Shown here: positions 45,623-56,951 of the stretch, in pieces | How the letters are laid out: every line of letters begins with the position of its first letter | How positions within the stretch are numbered: the stretch's first letter is position 1 | Source: Acinetobacter sp. WCHAc010034 | GTDB lineage: Bacteria; Pseudomonadota; Gammaproteobacteria; Pseudomonadales; Moraxellaceae | Direction of reading: 5' to 3' | Assembly: GCF_001696615.3 (NCBI RefSeq) | Contig: NZ_CP032279.1 | Location: forward strand, 2,666,001-2,730,000 | Length of the DNA stretch: 64,000 nt | The notes under the pieces: model-generated | What the model was told of the DNA's origin: nothing | The model's database searches: none | Seen by the model: the letters and a program-made list of their open reading frames with translations, nothing else | Translations under genes and position numbers: made by a program

Positions 45623-47662
45623 ATGTCGCTCGCAAGTCAGTTAAACGACAAGCAACTTGAAGCCATGAAATATACTCAAGGGCCCTTGTTGGTGCTTGCA
45701 GGCGCAGGTTCAGGCAAGACATCGGTCATTACCCGGAAAATTGCCTATCTAGTCAAGCACTGCGGCATTCCGGCGCACCGCATTACCGCCATGACCTTTA
45801 CCAATAAGGCGGCGCGGGAAATGAAGGAGCGCGTGACCAAGCTGATGTCGCGCGAAGAAGCCAAAGGCCTTTCTGTTTCAACCTTCCATACCTTCGGGCT
45901 GAATTTGCTGCGCCTGGAGCTGAAAAATACCCCTTTAAAGGCCAATTTTTCCATTCTGGATGCCGATGACTGCAAGCGCATCCTGATGGACCTGATGCAC
46001 CGCGACAACTTATCCGGCGCGGAAAGCAAAGAGCTGATCGCCAAAGCCATGAAGATGATTTCTGACTGGAAAAACGACCTGATTCCGCCGGAGCAGGCGC
46101 ATACTACCTGCGAAACGCCTGAAGATGTGCAGATGGCGCATTTGTATCAGCTGTATGAGCGCAACCTGCGCGCCTATAATGCGGTGGATTTTGACGACCT
46201 GATTGTGATGCCGACCCGCCTGCTGCAGGAAAATCCTGAGGTGCGCGAGCGCTGGCAGAACCGCATCCGCTATCTGCTGGTCGATGAGTATCAGGACACC
46301 AACACCGCGCAATATATTCTGGTGAAGCTGCTGGTTGGGGTGATGGGGCAGTTTACCGCGGTAGGCGATGATGACCAGTCGATCTATGCATGGCGCGGCG
46401 CGAAGCCTGAAAATATGGCCTTGCTGCAGGAAGATTTCCGCAATTTAAAAGTCATCAAGCTGGAGCAGAATTACCGCTCTACCAGCCGCATCCTGAAAGC
46501 CGCCAATACCGTGATTGGTAACAACCCGCATATTTTTGACAAGAAGCTCTGGTCAGACAAGGGCCACGGCGAAGTGATCCGCGTGATTACCTGCCGCAAT
46601 GACGATGATGAAGCGGAACGCGTGGTGAAGGACCTGATTACGCATAAGCTGATGAACGGCAAAAACTGGAAGGATTACGCAATCCTGTACCGCGGCAACT
46701 TTCAGGCCCGCGTGCTGGAAACCCAGCTGCGCCAGATGCAGATTCCCTACAAGCTGTCCGGCGGCCAGTCATTCTTTGCGCGCTCCGAAATCAAAGACAT
46801 GATGAGCTATCTGCGCCTGATCATTAACCCTGAAGATGACAGCGCCTTCCTGCGCATCATCAATACGCCGAAGCGCGCGATTGGCCCGGTGACGCTGGAA
46901 AAGCTCGGGCTGTTTGCGCAGGAGCAGCGCTTATCCCTGCTGGCGGCCGCCGGCGATCAGCGCCTGACCATGGCGATTCCGAAAAAGGCCACCACGCAGC
47001 TGGCGGAATTTTCAGATTTTATTGCGCGCTTTACCCGCAATCTGCTGGAAGATGATGAGCCGGTGCCGATCATCCGCCAGATGATGCTGGAAGCAGGCTA
47101 TATTGACTATGTCAAGGAAACCGCGGCCACGCCGGCGCAGGAAAAAACCAAGCTGGACAATATAGAAGTGCTGTACAGCAGCATTCAGAGCCTGATTAAC
47201 CGCGCGGAAAATGTCGATGAAAAGAACATTGAAAGCGTGATCCGCAAAATGGTGCTGCTGGACATGCTGGAGCAGCAGCAGGAAGAGGAAGACACCGACA
47301 AGGTCAATCTGCTAACCCTGCATGCCTCCAAAGGCCTGGAATTCCCTTATGTCTATCTGATTGGACTGGAAGAAGAGCTGCTGCCGCATAAAAACTCAAT
47401 CGCCGCCGAAACCGTGGAAGAAGAGCGCCGCCTGATGTATGTAGGCATCACCCGCGCGCGCCAAGGCCTGACCATTACCCTGGCGGAGCAGCGCAAGGCC
47501 GGCGGGCAGATGAAGCAGCAGACGCCAAGCCGCTTTTTGGATGAGCTGCCGGAAGACGAGCTGGAATGGCTGGGCCGTAAGAAAAAGCTGGCCGGCAATA
47601 TCGATCCGAAGCAGCAGGCGCAGCATTATTTAGAAAATTTACGCGCGCTGATCAAGCGCTAA
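45623..47662 (+). CDS. rep: ATP-dependent DNA helicase Rep
   Basis: UvrD/Rep superfamily 1 helicase, 3'-5', helping replication forks past proteins on DNA. 679 aa from ATG 45623 (AAAGGA upstream). Motif I GAGSGKT (27-33), motif Ia TFTNKAAREMKERV, motif II VDEYQDTN, motif III GDDDQSIYAWRGA, motif V TLHASKGLEF, motif VI EERRLMYVGITRA. Length and ending fit Rep better than UvrD. dut follows after 37 bases, probably co-transcribed. Confidence 0.94.
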   Translation: MSLASQLNDKQLEAMKYTQGPLLVLAGAGSGKTSVITRKIAYLVKHCGIPAHRITAMTFTNKAAREMKERVTKLMSREEAKGLSVSTFHTFGLNLLRLELKNTPLKANFSILDADDCKRILMDLMHRDNLSGAESKELIAKAMKMISDWKNDLIPPEQAHTTCETPEDVQMAHLYQLYERNLRAYNAVDFDDLIVMPTRLLQENPEVRERWQNRIRYLLVDEYQDTNTAQYILVKLLVGVMGQFTAVGDDDQSIYAWRGAKPENMALLQEDFRNLKVIKLEQNYRSTSRILKAANTVIGNNPHIFDKKLWSDKGHGEVIRVITCRNDDDEAERVVKDLITHKLMNGKNWKDYAILYRGNFQARVLETQLRQMQIPYKLSGGQSFFARSEIKDMMSYLRLIINPEDDSAFLRIINTPKRAIGPVTLEKLGLFAQEQRLSLLAAAGDQRLTMAIPKKATTQLAEFSDFIARFTRNLLEDDEPVPIIRQMMLEAGYIDYVKETAATPAQEKTKLDNIEVLYSSIQSLINRAENVDEKNIESVIRKMVLLDMLEQQQEEEDTDKVNLLTLHASKGLEFPYVYLIGLEEELLPHKNSIAAETVEEERRLMYVGITRARQGLTITLAEQRKAGGQMKQQTPSRFLDELPEDELEWLGRKKKLAGNIDPKQQAQHYLENLRALIKR

Positions 47663-47699
47663 TCTCTCCCCATTAGCTGAATAAAACAGGAATGAAGCA

Positions 47700-48152
47700 A
47701 TGAAAGTTCAGGTCAAAGTACTCGACGCGCGCCTAGGCGCGGAATGGCCTATGCCGGCCTATGCAACGTCCGGCTCTGCAGGTTTGGATCTGCGCGCCTG
47801 CGTAGAGCAGACCACGGTAATTGAGCCGGGCCAAACGGTCTTGGTGAAAACCGGCTTAGCTATTTATATTGAAGATGTGAACTTTGCCGGCATGATTCTG
47901 CCGCGCTCTGGCTTGGGCCATAAGCACGGCATTGTATTGGGCAATCTGGTCGGCCTGATTGACTCTGACTATCAGGGCGAGCTGATGGTTTCAGTCTGGA
48001 ACCGCAGCCAAACTGCATTCAGCCTGGAGCCGGGCGAGCGTCTGGCGCAGTATGTGCTGGTGCCGGTTGTGCAGGCTGAATTTGATCTGGTCGATGAGTT
48101 CGCAGCCACCGAACGCGGCGCCGGCGGTTTTGGCCATACCGGCAAAAACTGA
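47700..48152 (+). CDS. dut: dUTP diphosphatase
   Basis: 150-aa trimeric dUTPase that keeps uracil out of DNA and makes dUMP for thymidylate. All five family motifs are visible: [37 protein letters not shown] with the catalytic Asp, [11 protein letters not shown], and the C-terminal arm [10 protein letters not shown]. Follows rep; ended by a terminator at 48188. Confidence 0.96.
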   Translation: MKVQVKVLDARLGAEWPMPAYATSGSAGLDLRACVEQTTVIEPGQTVLVKTGLAIYIEDVNFAGMILPRSGLGHKHGIVLGNLVGLIDSDYQGELMVSVWNRSQTAFSLEPGERLAQYVLVPVVQAEFDLVDEFAATERGAGGFGHTGKN

Positions 48153-48187
48153 GCAGGCCGCTGCTGAAAAGGCAGGCTGCAATATTG

Positions 48188-48226
48188 AAAGCGGATTGCA
48201 TGATTATTCAGCAATCCGCTTTTTTA
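48188..48226 (+). terminator. Terminator after dut
   Basis: Perfect 12-bp stem AAAGCGGATTGC (48188-48199) with GCAATCCGCTTT (48211-48222), 11-base loop, then T-run. Confidence 0.9.
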
Positions 48227-48774
48227 TTATAAGCAGGCGGTTTTGAATACTTTATTTTTAAACAATGGATTAAGGATAAGCAGCCGGCGCAGGGTTTGCA
48301 GCATTTCAAGTTTCCTGAAGATTCCGGCCCGCGCGTATAATTGCAGGCATTTGCGGATCAGCTTTTGCCTTTATATAACTTAATGGATTTGCAGAAGTTG
48401 CTTATTTAAAAAGCGTGAATTGAATAATGATCTGTCACGCAAGTTAATATGCAGCTAATTCTGTATTTTTTTATTTTAAATGCGGAGCGCGTCAGCTTTT
48501 TCGGCATTAATGGAGCCATTATCCGGGCAAGGCGCAGGGCGGATTCAGGCTGTCCGGAAAGCCTGCAATGATTGCATTCAGGTTGAATAATAGGCGCTGA
48601 AAGTGGATTTTAAACCTTCGCGATTCAAATGGTTAATTTTTTTTAATTGATTATTAAAGGCAAATGATATAAAAAAGATACGCTTTTTAAGGGTGAATAT
48701 AATTTAATTAATATGATTGGCGGCTGGAAATTATATACCGGCCTCTGCAGGGTTAATGATTAGAAGAACGTATT
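48227..48774. other. AT-rich non-coding interval before algC
   Basis: About 550 bases with no convincing reading frame. The right half (48590-48770) is strongly AT-rich with long A and T tracts, the kind of DNA that holds promoters and H-NS-like binding. The algC promoter must be here but I cannot fix it. Confidence 0.5.
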
Positions 48775-51121
<2,347 letters not shown>

Positions 51122-51138
51122 TTTGGGATTGAAGCGGA

Positions 51139-51472
51139 AGCCTCATTGCAATTAATGCCAGTCAGTTAAGAAATTGACTGGCATTTTCTTTTTAAATTCT
51201 AGACTTTATTTGATACGCGGAAGCGTCATCCGCAACCTGCCAGGCCTTTGAAAGGGACTGTTTTTGCAACAAAATTATTTAAGTGCAGAAAGTGAACAGG
51301 TTTCGCGGATGACAAATGCTTTTGGTTCTTTTGGCGAAACAAAAGAACAAAACGAGCTCCAAAAATCCGATTTAAAAACGGTAAGACTCCGCCGTGCATG
51401 GCCCAAAAGTTAAGGAGCTTATTGTAGAACTCCTTAACTGATCAGCATTACTCATTGCAATGAGGCTTTTTT
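51139..51472. mobile_element. Repeat element B within the argB terminator
   Basis: Core 51154-51449 (296 bp) bounded by AATGCCAGTCAGTTAAG and CTTAACTGATCAGCATT. Each end forms a hairpin (51154-51167 with 51172-51185; 51408-51417 with 51430-51439). Outer arms AGCCTCATTGCAAT (51139-51152) and ATTGCAATGAGGCT (51454-51467) pair perfectly and are followed by a T-run, so together they form the argB terminator around the element. The core is homologous over its full length to element D in inverse orientation. Confidence 0.7.
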
Positions 51473-51551
51473 ATTGCCTGTTTGCGGCCTGTGCGTCATC
51501 AAAATGTCATCGGCATTGCCTAGTGTAGAAAAAAACCCAAGGGCGCATCAG

Positions 51552-52334
51552 ATGTTGGACAAGCTAAATCAGTACCGTCAAAACTTTGCATTTCCATTTC
51601 AGAAAAAAGCCGCCGGCGCTGCCTATAAATTTGAATGGATTGAGGATTTGCAGGGGCTGCAGGAGGCGCAGCGTTTCCGGACTGCGCAGTTTTCGCAGCA
51701 GTTCGGCATTCAGTTTGAGGCCGGGCTGGATCAGGACCTGTACGATTTCAGCTGCCAGCATGCGGTGCTGCGCGACAAATGGAGCAATGAAATTGTCGCC
51801 TATACGCGCTTGAAGCTTTTTCAGGGCCATGAGCTGTACCAGAGCTACAGCCATCAGGAATTTAAAATTGCCGATGAGCTGGGCCATCTGGAAAATATTG
51901 TTGAAATCGGCCGCACCTGCGTGCATCCGCGCTGCCGCTCAGGCAAGGCGCTGTCGGTGCTGTGGCTGAACCTGCTGCCGAAAGTCATTTTGGAAATGCG
52001 CGCCAAGCATTTGATCGGCTGCGTCAGCATCCGGCTGCAGGGCAATGAAGCGCGGGCCTACTATACCCATCAGCGCATGCAGGCGCTGCCTGAACATGCC
52101 CGCTGCGGCATCCAGGCGCAGCAGGCTTTTGAGCCGCCGTATCCGCAGTACAGCCTGCAGCAGGATGAGCGCATTCCTAAGCTTTTTGATGTTTACCTGA
52201 AAATGCAGGCGCAGCTGTCGCAGCAGGCCTTTTATGATGAAGCATTCAACTGCCTGGATTATTTTGTCTACCTTGAGGTTGGCCAGCTGGCGAAAAACTT
52301 CATTCTGCAGAAAAAAATGATGGCGAATGCGTAA
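51552..52334 (+). CDS. OlsB-like GNAT acyltransferase (ornithine lipid type)
   Basis: 260 aa from ATG 51552, which has AAGGG upstream; the frame is open from TTG 51474, but that codon lies in the terminator T-run. The pattern (AVLRDKWSNEIVAYTRL, ENIVEIGRTCVHPRCRSGKALSVLW) is that of the Acetyltransf_5 family, which includes OlsB that joins 3-hydroxyacyl groups to ornithine, and related N-acyl amino acid synthases. No OlsA neighbour. Substrate not decided; membrane-lipid or siderophore-like acylation possible. Confidence 0.7.
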   Translation: MLDKLNQYRQNFAFPFQKKAAGAAYKFEWIEDLQGLQEAQRFRTAQFSQQFGIQFEAGLDQDLYDFSCQHAVLRDKWSNEIVAYTRLKLFQGHELYQSYSHQEFKIADELGHLENIVEIGRTCVHPRCRSGKALSVLWLNLLPKVILEMRAKHLIGCVSIRLQGNEARAYYTHQRMQALPEHARCGIQAQQAFEPPYPQYSLQQDERIPKLFDVYLKMQAQLSQQAFYDEAFNCLDYFVYLEVGQLAKNFILQKKMMANA

Positions 52335-52427
52335 AAATTCATAAAAAATGCGGATTTTCCCGTTTGAAATGGCATAAGGAGTGATGCAGAATAGCTGTGT
52401 GGTGGATTAAACAGATGATGAAGGCTT

Positions 52428-53276
52428 ATGTGCCAGCTGCTTGGAATGAATTGCGCGACACCGACGGATATTACCTTTTCTTTCCGGGGCTTCTCGCAGC
52501 GCGCGGGAATCACCTCTGACCACTGTGACGGCTTCGGCATCGCTTTTTTTGAAGACAAGGCCTGCCGGCTGTTTGCCGACAACCAGTCTGCCGTCGAATC
52601 GCCGATTGCGGAATTCATCCGCAACTATCCGATTAAATCGCGCAATGTGATTGCGCATATCCGCAAGGCGACGCAGGGCAAAATCAATCTGGAAAACTCC
52701 CATCCGTTCAGCCGCGAGCTGTGGGGCCGGCAGTGGATTTTTGCCCATAACGGCGATTTGCATGATTTCAAGCCGGAACTGGCGGGGCGCTTTACCCCAG
52801 TTGGCAATACCGACAGCGAGCTGGCTTTCTGCTATCTGCTGGAGCAGCTGGTGAAGCGCTTTGGCTATGCCGAACCGTCTTTAGAGCAGATCTTTGATGC
52901 GCTGCTGGAAATTGCGCCGGGAATTGCGGAGCATGGCACCTTTAATTTCTGCCTGTCCAACGGCCAGGCGCTGTTTGCCTACGCCATTACCAAGCTGCAC
53001 TGGCTGGTGCGCGAATATCCGTTCAAGCCGGCGCAGCTGATTGATTTGGATGTTGAGGTGGATTTCAGTGAAGTCACCACGCCGGAAGACCGGGTCGCGG
53101 TCATCACCACGGAACCGCTGACGCAGAATGAAGTCTGGACCGCGTTTGCGCCGGGCGAAATGATTTTATTCCGGGACGGGCGTCCGGTGCGCCATGGCCA
53201 GACCCGGGTTGCCCGCCTGGAGCGCGAGCTGCTGGACCCGTCTCTTAAGCGCCTGACCAAAGCAGATCAATATTAA
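52428..53276 (+). CDS. Class II glutamine amidotransferase, YafJ-like
   Basis: 282 aa. N-terminal nucleophile Cys2 (MCQLLGMNCATPTDITF), then HIRKATQG, ENSHPFSRELWGRQWIFAHNG and VGNTDSELAF, as in E. coli YafJ, a stand-alone glutaminase domain of uncertain partner. The chain covers only the amidotransferase domain. Alone in its transcript with a weak terminator following. Confidence 0.85.
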   Translation: MCQLLGMNCATPTDITFSFRGFSQRAGITSDHCDGFGIAFFEDKACRLFADNQSAVESPIAEFIRNYPIKSRNVIAHIRKATQGKINLENSHPFSRELWGRQWIFAHNGDLHDFKPELAGRFTPVGNTDSELAFCYLLEQLVKRFGYAEPSLEQIFDALLEIAPGIAEHGTFNFCLSNGQALFAYAITKLHWLVREYPFKPAQLIDLDVEVDFSEVTTPEDRVAVITTEPLTQNEVWTAFAPGEMILFRDGRPVRHGQTRVARLERELLDPSLKRLTKADQY

Positions 53277-53289
53277 TTCAAAAAACGTG

Positions 53290-53309
53290 CTGCAGTGTGC
53301 AGATTTTTT
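53290..53309 (+). terminator. Weak terminator after the YafJ-like gene
   Basis: CTGCA (53290-53294) and TGCAG (53298-53302) with a 3-base loop followed by ATTTTTT. Short stem. Confidence 0.45.
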
Positions 53310-53554
53310 AGGCGGATTGGGGCTTTTCAGGAAAATTATTTAGAAATACCTCAATATATAAACTATTGAATTGGTTAAAAAATATCTTAGCTTTATGGTC
53401 GGGATTATCCGGTAAATTTCATGTAAAACAGCAGCATGCAAAGAAAATGTGGACTTCCCCTTAAACCCGAGTAATTCACTGCATTTTTATTTGTCCTGTT
53501 TAGCGATATCATGAAATTTATGTGATATGTCCTTGATATTATTAGGCGGCCGTA

Positions 53555-54010
53555 ATGAGAATGAAATGGATACCAGAATATAATACTGGCATCGATGTGA
53601 TTGATGATCAGCACAAACGGATTCTTGACTACATTAATGAAATTGATGGCATTAATGCAAATACAGACCGTGACCGCGTAAAGCAGATTCTTGAAAATAT
53701 TATTGATTACACGCAGTCGCATTTTACTTTTGAAGAATCCCTTCAGGAAGAAGCCGGCTATAAATACCGCGTGCCGCACAAGCGCGTGCATGATTTATTC
53801 ATTAAGAAAATTGAATCTTACCGCGACCGCTTTGAAATGGGGCAGGCGATTGAGTCTGAACTGCATGAAGTGCTTTCAAAATGGCTGATTAATCATATTC
53901 AGCACGATGACGCGGATTATGTCGGCGCCGTGAAAGAAAATATGATGGGCATTATTAAAGAGAAAGAAAAGAAAAAAGGCAAAAACTGGTTCGCTCGTTT
54001 CTTCTCATAA
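53555..54010 (+). CDS. Bacteriohemerythrin
   Basis: 151-aa single-domain hemerythrin, an oxygen- or NO-binding di-iron protein. All ligands of the family are present in order: His20 (DDQHKRI), His56 and Glu60 (HFTFE), His75 and His79 (HKRVH), His114 and Asp119 (HIQHDD). A short basic tail (KEKEKKKGKNWFARFFS) may associate with membrane. Single gene with its own terminator; AT-rich upstream region of 278 bases. Confidence 0.92.
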   Translation: MRMKWIPEYNTGIDVIDDQHKRILDYINEIDGINANTDRDRVKQILENIIDYTQSHFTFEESLQEEAGYKYRVPHKRVHDLFIKKIESYRDRFEMGQAIESELHEVLSKWLINHIQHDDADYVGAVKENMMGIIKEKEKKKGKNWFARFFS

Positions 54011-54060
54011 AAAAGAGTAAGCGGGAAAACAAGAATTAAAAGCTCAGCATCAATTAGCGC

Positions 54061-54096
54061 AGCAAATCACTGTTATGGTGGTTTGCTTTTTGTTTT
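54061..54096 (+). terminator. Terminator after hemerythrin
   Basis: 10-bp stem AGCAAATCAC (54061-54070) with GTGGTTTGCT (54078-54087), one G-U pair, then T-rich sequence. Confidence 0.8.
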
Positions 54097-54152
54097 TGAT
54101 TTTCAGCTGTGAGCAGGGCAAAATAGCGCTAGATTTTAACAAGGAACGCATC

Positions 54153-55235
54153 ATGCAGGACAATGCGATGTCAAAATGGTTACCGCCGCTGATGGCGTTT
54201 TGCCTATCGTTTATTATTATTGCGACGCTCGCGCCAATAACCGGTATTCAGGCTGACCGCCAGCTGGACTTTTGGCTGCTGTGGCTGGCGGCCATGCTGA
54301 TTGCTGCGCTGCCGCTCTGCTATTTGGAAATTGCGCTGGCGAAGCGCTCAAAAACCACGGCATTGCAGGCCTTGTCCAGCCTAACCCGCGATGCGGATGC
54401 ATCTTCAAAATGGCGCCTTGCCGGCTGGCTGGCTGCGGTTTTTATTCCATTTCTGGCCGGCGGCATGCTGTCCAATGCTGCGCAGGCTACGCATCAGCTG
54501 GCCAATGCGCCGGCTTCAGCCAGCATTTTTTATGCCGGCTTGGCGCTGGCCGCTTTTGCCTTGTCGCTGGCGGCGCGCCCGATTCTGGTAGCGTTAACTG
54601 CGGCCGGCGTGCTGGCCTCGCTGATTTTAGCCAATGTGTTTGGAACCGGTTTGCCTGCATGGCATATCACGCCGGTTGAATTCGGCGAATGGGGCAGCGC
54701 AGCTGTTTTGGCCTTAGTGGCCAGCGGCTTGGGCATGGGGCTGTACTGGCAGTCCAGCCTGAGCGCGGTGCAGCAGCAGGATAGCGCCAGCAAAATGGCG
54801 CTGCCGGTCTGGCTTGCGCAGCTGCTGGCCGTGGCTGCCTTCGGCTTTTTCGCCGTTCAGGCGCAACTGCCTGCCTATGCGCTGGTGTTCGGCGCGGTCA
54901 TGGCGGCGGCGCTGCTCCTGCAGATGGCGCGCGAGCAGCTGCAGCAGCGCCAGCTGGCGGCGGCTGCGCAGTGGGGAATTCCGCTGGCGGCGGTGGCCGT
55001 CTGGGCTATTCCTGAAATCAGCGGGGTATTCAATATTCTGCTGATGCTGTGGGGGCTGACGGTCTGCTTAATCTATGCGCTGTTTGCCGGCTGGATCATG
55101 AAAATCAGCCACCTGCGCAAAGCGATGAATTTCAGCAATGAGGCCTTTTATAACATCTGGCGCATTGCGGTGCGCATAGCGCTGCCTATCGCGATTATTG
55201 CAGCCATGGCCGCTGTGCTGGGCAAATTATTCTGA
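54153..55235 (+). CDS. Membrane protein resembling sodium symporters (NSS-like)
   Basis: 360 aa, about 10-11 hydrophobic segments. ATG 54153 with AAGGAA upstream; the TTG-type frame start at 54075 lies in the preceding terminator. Segment LLWLAAMLIAALPLCYLEIALAKRS, in parts (AALPLCYLEIALAKRS, WRLAGWLAAVF), resembles the second and third helices of neurotransmitter:sodium symporters, but the usual first-helix substrate motif is not visible. Divergent or degraded transporter. It overlaps rnfH by one base. Confidence 0.55.
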   Translation: MQDNAMSKWLPPLMAFCLSFIIIATLAPITGIQADRQLDFWLLWLAAMLIAALPLCYLEIALAKRSKTTALQALSSLTRDADASSKWRLAGWLAAVFIPFLAGGMLSNAAQATHQLANAPASASIFYAGLALAAFALSLAARPILVALTAAGVLASLILANVFGTGLPAWHITPVEFGEWGSAAVLALVASGLGMGLYWQSSLSAVQQQDSASKMALPVWLAQLLAVAAFGFFAVQAQLPAYALVFGAVMAAALLLQMAREQLQQRQLAAAAQWGIPLAAVAVWAIPEISGVFNILLMLWGLTVCLIYALFAGWIMKISHLRKAMNFSNEAFYNIWRIAVRIALPIAIIAAMAAVLGKLF

Positions 55236-55549
55236 TGGCTGCGCCAGCGCAGGTTTGGGTGGCCTATGCGGCTGCCGGGCAGCAGTTTCATCTTGCCGTG
55301 CCGTTTGCGCCGGGCATGACAGCCTGGGATGCCATTGAGCAAAGCGGCATCCGCCAGCTGGCGGATTTGCCGGAAGCGCTGCAGCTGGGCATTTTCGGCG
55401 CGCGCCTGCAGGACCCGCAGCAGCCGCTGGCAGCGGGCGACCGGGTGGAGATATACCGCGCCTTAACGGTCAACCCGAAAGAGATCCGGCGCAAGCGGGC
55501 GCAGAATAATCCCGTCGGGCGCTTTAGCAAGGGCAACCGCGCGAAATAA
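55235..55549 (+). CDS. rnfH: RnfH-family protein
   Basis: 104 aa, ubiquitin-like fold family (UPF0125). Seen: VWVAYAAAGQQFHLAVPF, TAWDAIEQSGI, LGIFGARLQDPQQPLAAGDRVEIYRAL. A toxin-antitoxin role (RatA-RnfH) has been proposed in E. coli, where rnfH pairs with ratA; neither ratA nor the rnf complex is next to it here. The basic C-terminal tail (RRKRAQNNPVGRFSKGN) is typical. Starts on the last base of the preceding gene. Confidence 0.85.
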   Translation: MAAPAQVWVAYAAAGQQFHLAVPFAPGMTAWDAIEQSGIRQLADLPEALQLGIFGARLQDPQQPLAAGDRVEIYRALTVNPKEIRRKRAQNNPVGRFSKGNRAK

Positions 55550-55577
55550 TTCAAGCTTTAAGCAAAACCGCAGCGGG

Positions 55578-55869
55578 AAATGCCGGCCAGTTAAGAATTG
55601 GCCGGCATTTCTTTTTTCATTTCCAGCCGGGCTTGATGCGCAAGGCAAAGCGCTAAACTTACATTGCTTGATCTGCAGCGCAAGATAAAAGAATGATATT
55701 TGTAATATATTGTTTTTAAATTAAAAATTACTAAGGATAGAAAGCGGGCAGGCCTTGCTGCGCAAGGAATAGGCGGATTGCGGATGCCTGCTTTAAAGCG
55801 GCGGGATGCATCATGAATGGCCAAAAAAGTTAAGGAGTTTCATGCAAAACTCCTTAACTGATCAGCATT
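55578..55869. mobile_element. Repeat element C after rnfH
   Basis: Ends AAATGCCGGCCAGTTAAG (from 55578) and CTTAACTGATCAGCATT (55853-55869). End hairpins: 55578-55592 with 55596-55610, and a perfect 13-bp stem 55828-55840 with 55847-55859. Same ends as B and D, but the interior is different. Downstream GCCTCATTGGGGGC plus T-run can serve as terminator. No coding frame of note. Confidence 0.65.
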
Positions 55870-55904
55870 GCCTCATTGGGGGCTTTCTTTTTATTTTAAA
55901 CTGA

Positions 55905-56303
55905 CTATAGTGGAGGCGCGTTTAGAATTGCTTCTTTCGAACCCGGCAAGCCTGGCTGAGATTCAGGGATGGTGTCCAAGCCCTCAACTTTTTCCACAAT
56001 GCCGTTCTGATTGAAGTAGATTTTTAAATGCTGGCCGTGGGCTGCAGGGATCTTGGCTTTTTTAGCATAGGTTCCTGGGGTATACTGGTAAATGTAGTCC
56101 CAGCGCAATGGATTCATTGGATCTGCCACCGTTGGGCTGCCGAGCAGGAAGCGGACTTGCTGGTGACTCATGCCAGCCTGGATTTGAGATGCCTGCGCCT
56201 TTGTTAAGGGTGTTCCTTGCGGAATATCAACTTTATAAACGCCCAAAGTTGAACAGCCTACGAGCAATGAAGTGACGAATAACGTCAGCATGAGTTTTTG
56301 CAT
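55905..56303 (-). CDS. bamE: Outer membrane assembly lipoprotein BamE
   Basis: 132 aa, SmpA/OmlA family, subunit of the BAM complex that inserts outer-membrane proteins. Lipobox LLVGC with Cys17, KVDIPQGTPLTKAQASQI, then GMSHQQVRFLLGSPTVADP, WDYIYQY and LKIYFNQNGIVEKVE as in the family. Divergent from fur, an arrangement common in gammaproteobacteria. Confidence 0.93.
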   Translation of the reverse strand: MQKLMLTLFVTSLLVGCSTLGVYKVDIPQGTPLTKAQASQIQAGMSHQQVRFLLGSPTVADPMNPLRWDYIYQYTPGTYAKKAKIPAAHGQHLKIYFNQNGIVEKVEGLDTIPESQPGLPGSKEAILNAPPL

Positions 56304-56415
56304 TTTGCTACACTATCCCAAATTAATTATGATGCATTTGATCCAGGGATAGATCATACTGCATCTGAAGTTTGTTGCATATTCCAACTTTAATTTTGTT
56401 GAGAGACCTTTTTTC

Positions 56416-56853
56416 ATGCCGATATCAAACCAAGATTTACGCAAAGCTGGACTTAAAGTTACACTTCCACGAATTAAAATATTGGAATTACTAGAAAATT
56501 CAAAGCAGCACCATTTAAGCGCGGAAGATATTTATAAGACTTTACTGGAACAGGGTGAAGATGTGGGTTTAGCAACTGTGTACCGTGTGTTAACGCAGTT
56601 TGAAGCAGCCGGCATTATTCAGCGCCATCATTTTGAAAACAATCATTCTGTTTTTGAGATTATGCAGGAAGATCACCACGACCATATCGTCTGCCAGAAC
56701 TGCAATAAAGTCGTTGAATTCACCAATGACGTGATTGAGCATGAACAGCATGAGGTTGCGAAAAAATACGGTTTTGCGCTGACAGGCCATTCACTGAATT
56801 TATACGGCTACTGCGATACGCCTGAATGCCAGGACGCTTACCGCAAGAAATAA
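56416..56853 (+). CDS. fur: Ferric uptake regulator
   Basis: 145 aa. Winged helix N-terminus (LRKAGLKVTLPRIKILELLE) and the metal-binding region HHDHIVCQNCNKVVEF with the CxxC zinc site, plus a C-terminal CDTPEC. Represses iron-acquisition genes when iron is plentiful. The 112-base bamE-fur gap has no clear Fur box. Single gene with bidirectional terminator. Confidence 0.96.
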   Translation: MPISNQDLRKAGLKVTLPRIKILELLENSKQHHLSAEDIYKTLLEQGEDVGLATVYRVLTQFEAAGIIQRHHFENNHSVFEIMQEDHHDHIVCQNCNKVVEFTNDVIEHEQHEVAKKYGFALTGHSLNLYGYCDTPECQDAYRKK

Positions 56854-56891
56854 GCTGCGGAAAAATATCCGGCTTCAATCATCAGCTGGAT

Positions 56892-56927
56892 AAAAAAACA
56901 GGCTTCATTTGAAGCCTGTTTTTTTTG
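56892..56927. terminator. Bidirectional terminator between fur and pilU
   Basis: Perfect 15-bp stem (56892-56906 with 56911-56925), loop ATTT, A- and T-runs. Confidence 0.92.
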
Positions 56928-56951
56928 CCTAAGCATTTATTGGCCGCGGCC

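Noticed and set aside
53405..53791. 128-codon minus-strand frame over the hemerythrin start
   Set aside because: Overlaps a gene with all hemerythrin ligands; its translation shows no family features.
54075..54152. Upstream extension of the NSS-like protein
   Set aside because: Lies within the hemerythrin terminator (54061-54096); the ATG at 54153 has a ribosome site.
56304..56415. Fur box in the bamE-fur gap
   Set aside because: No GATAATGATAATC-like 19-bp match could be seen.
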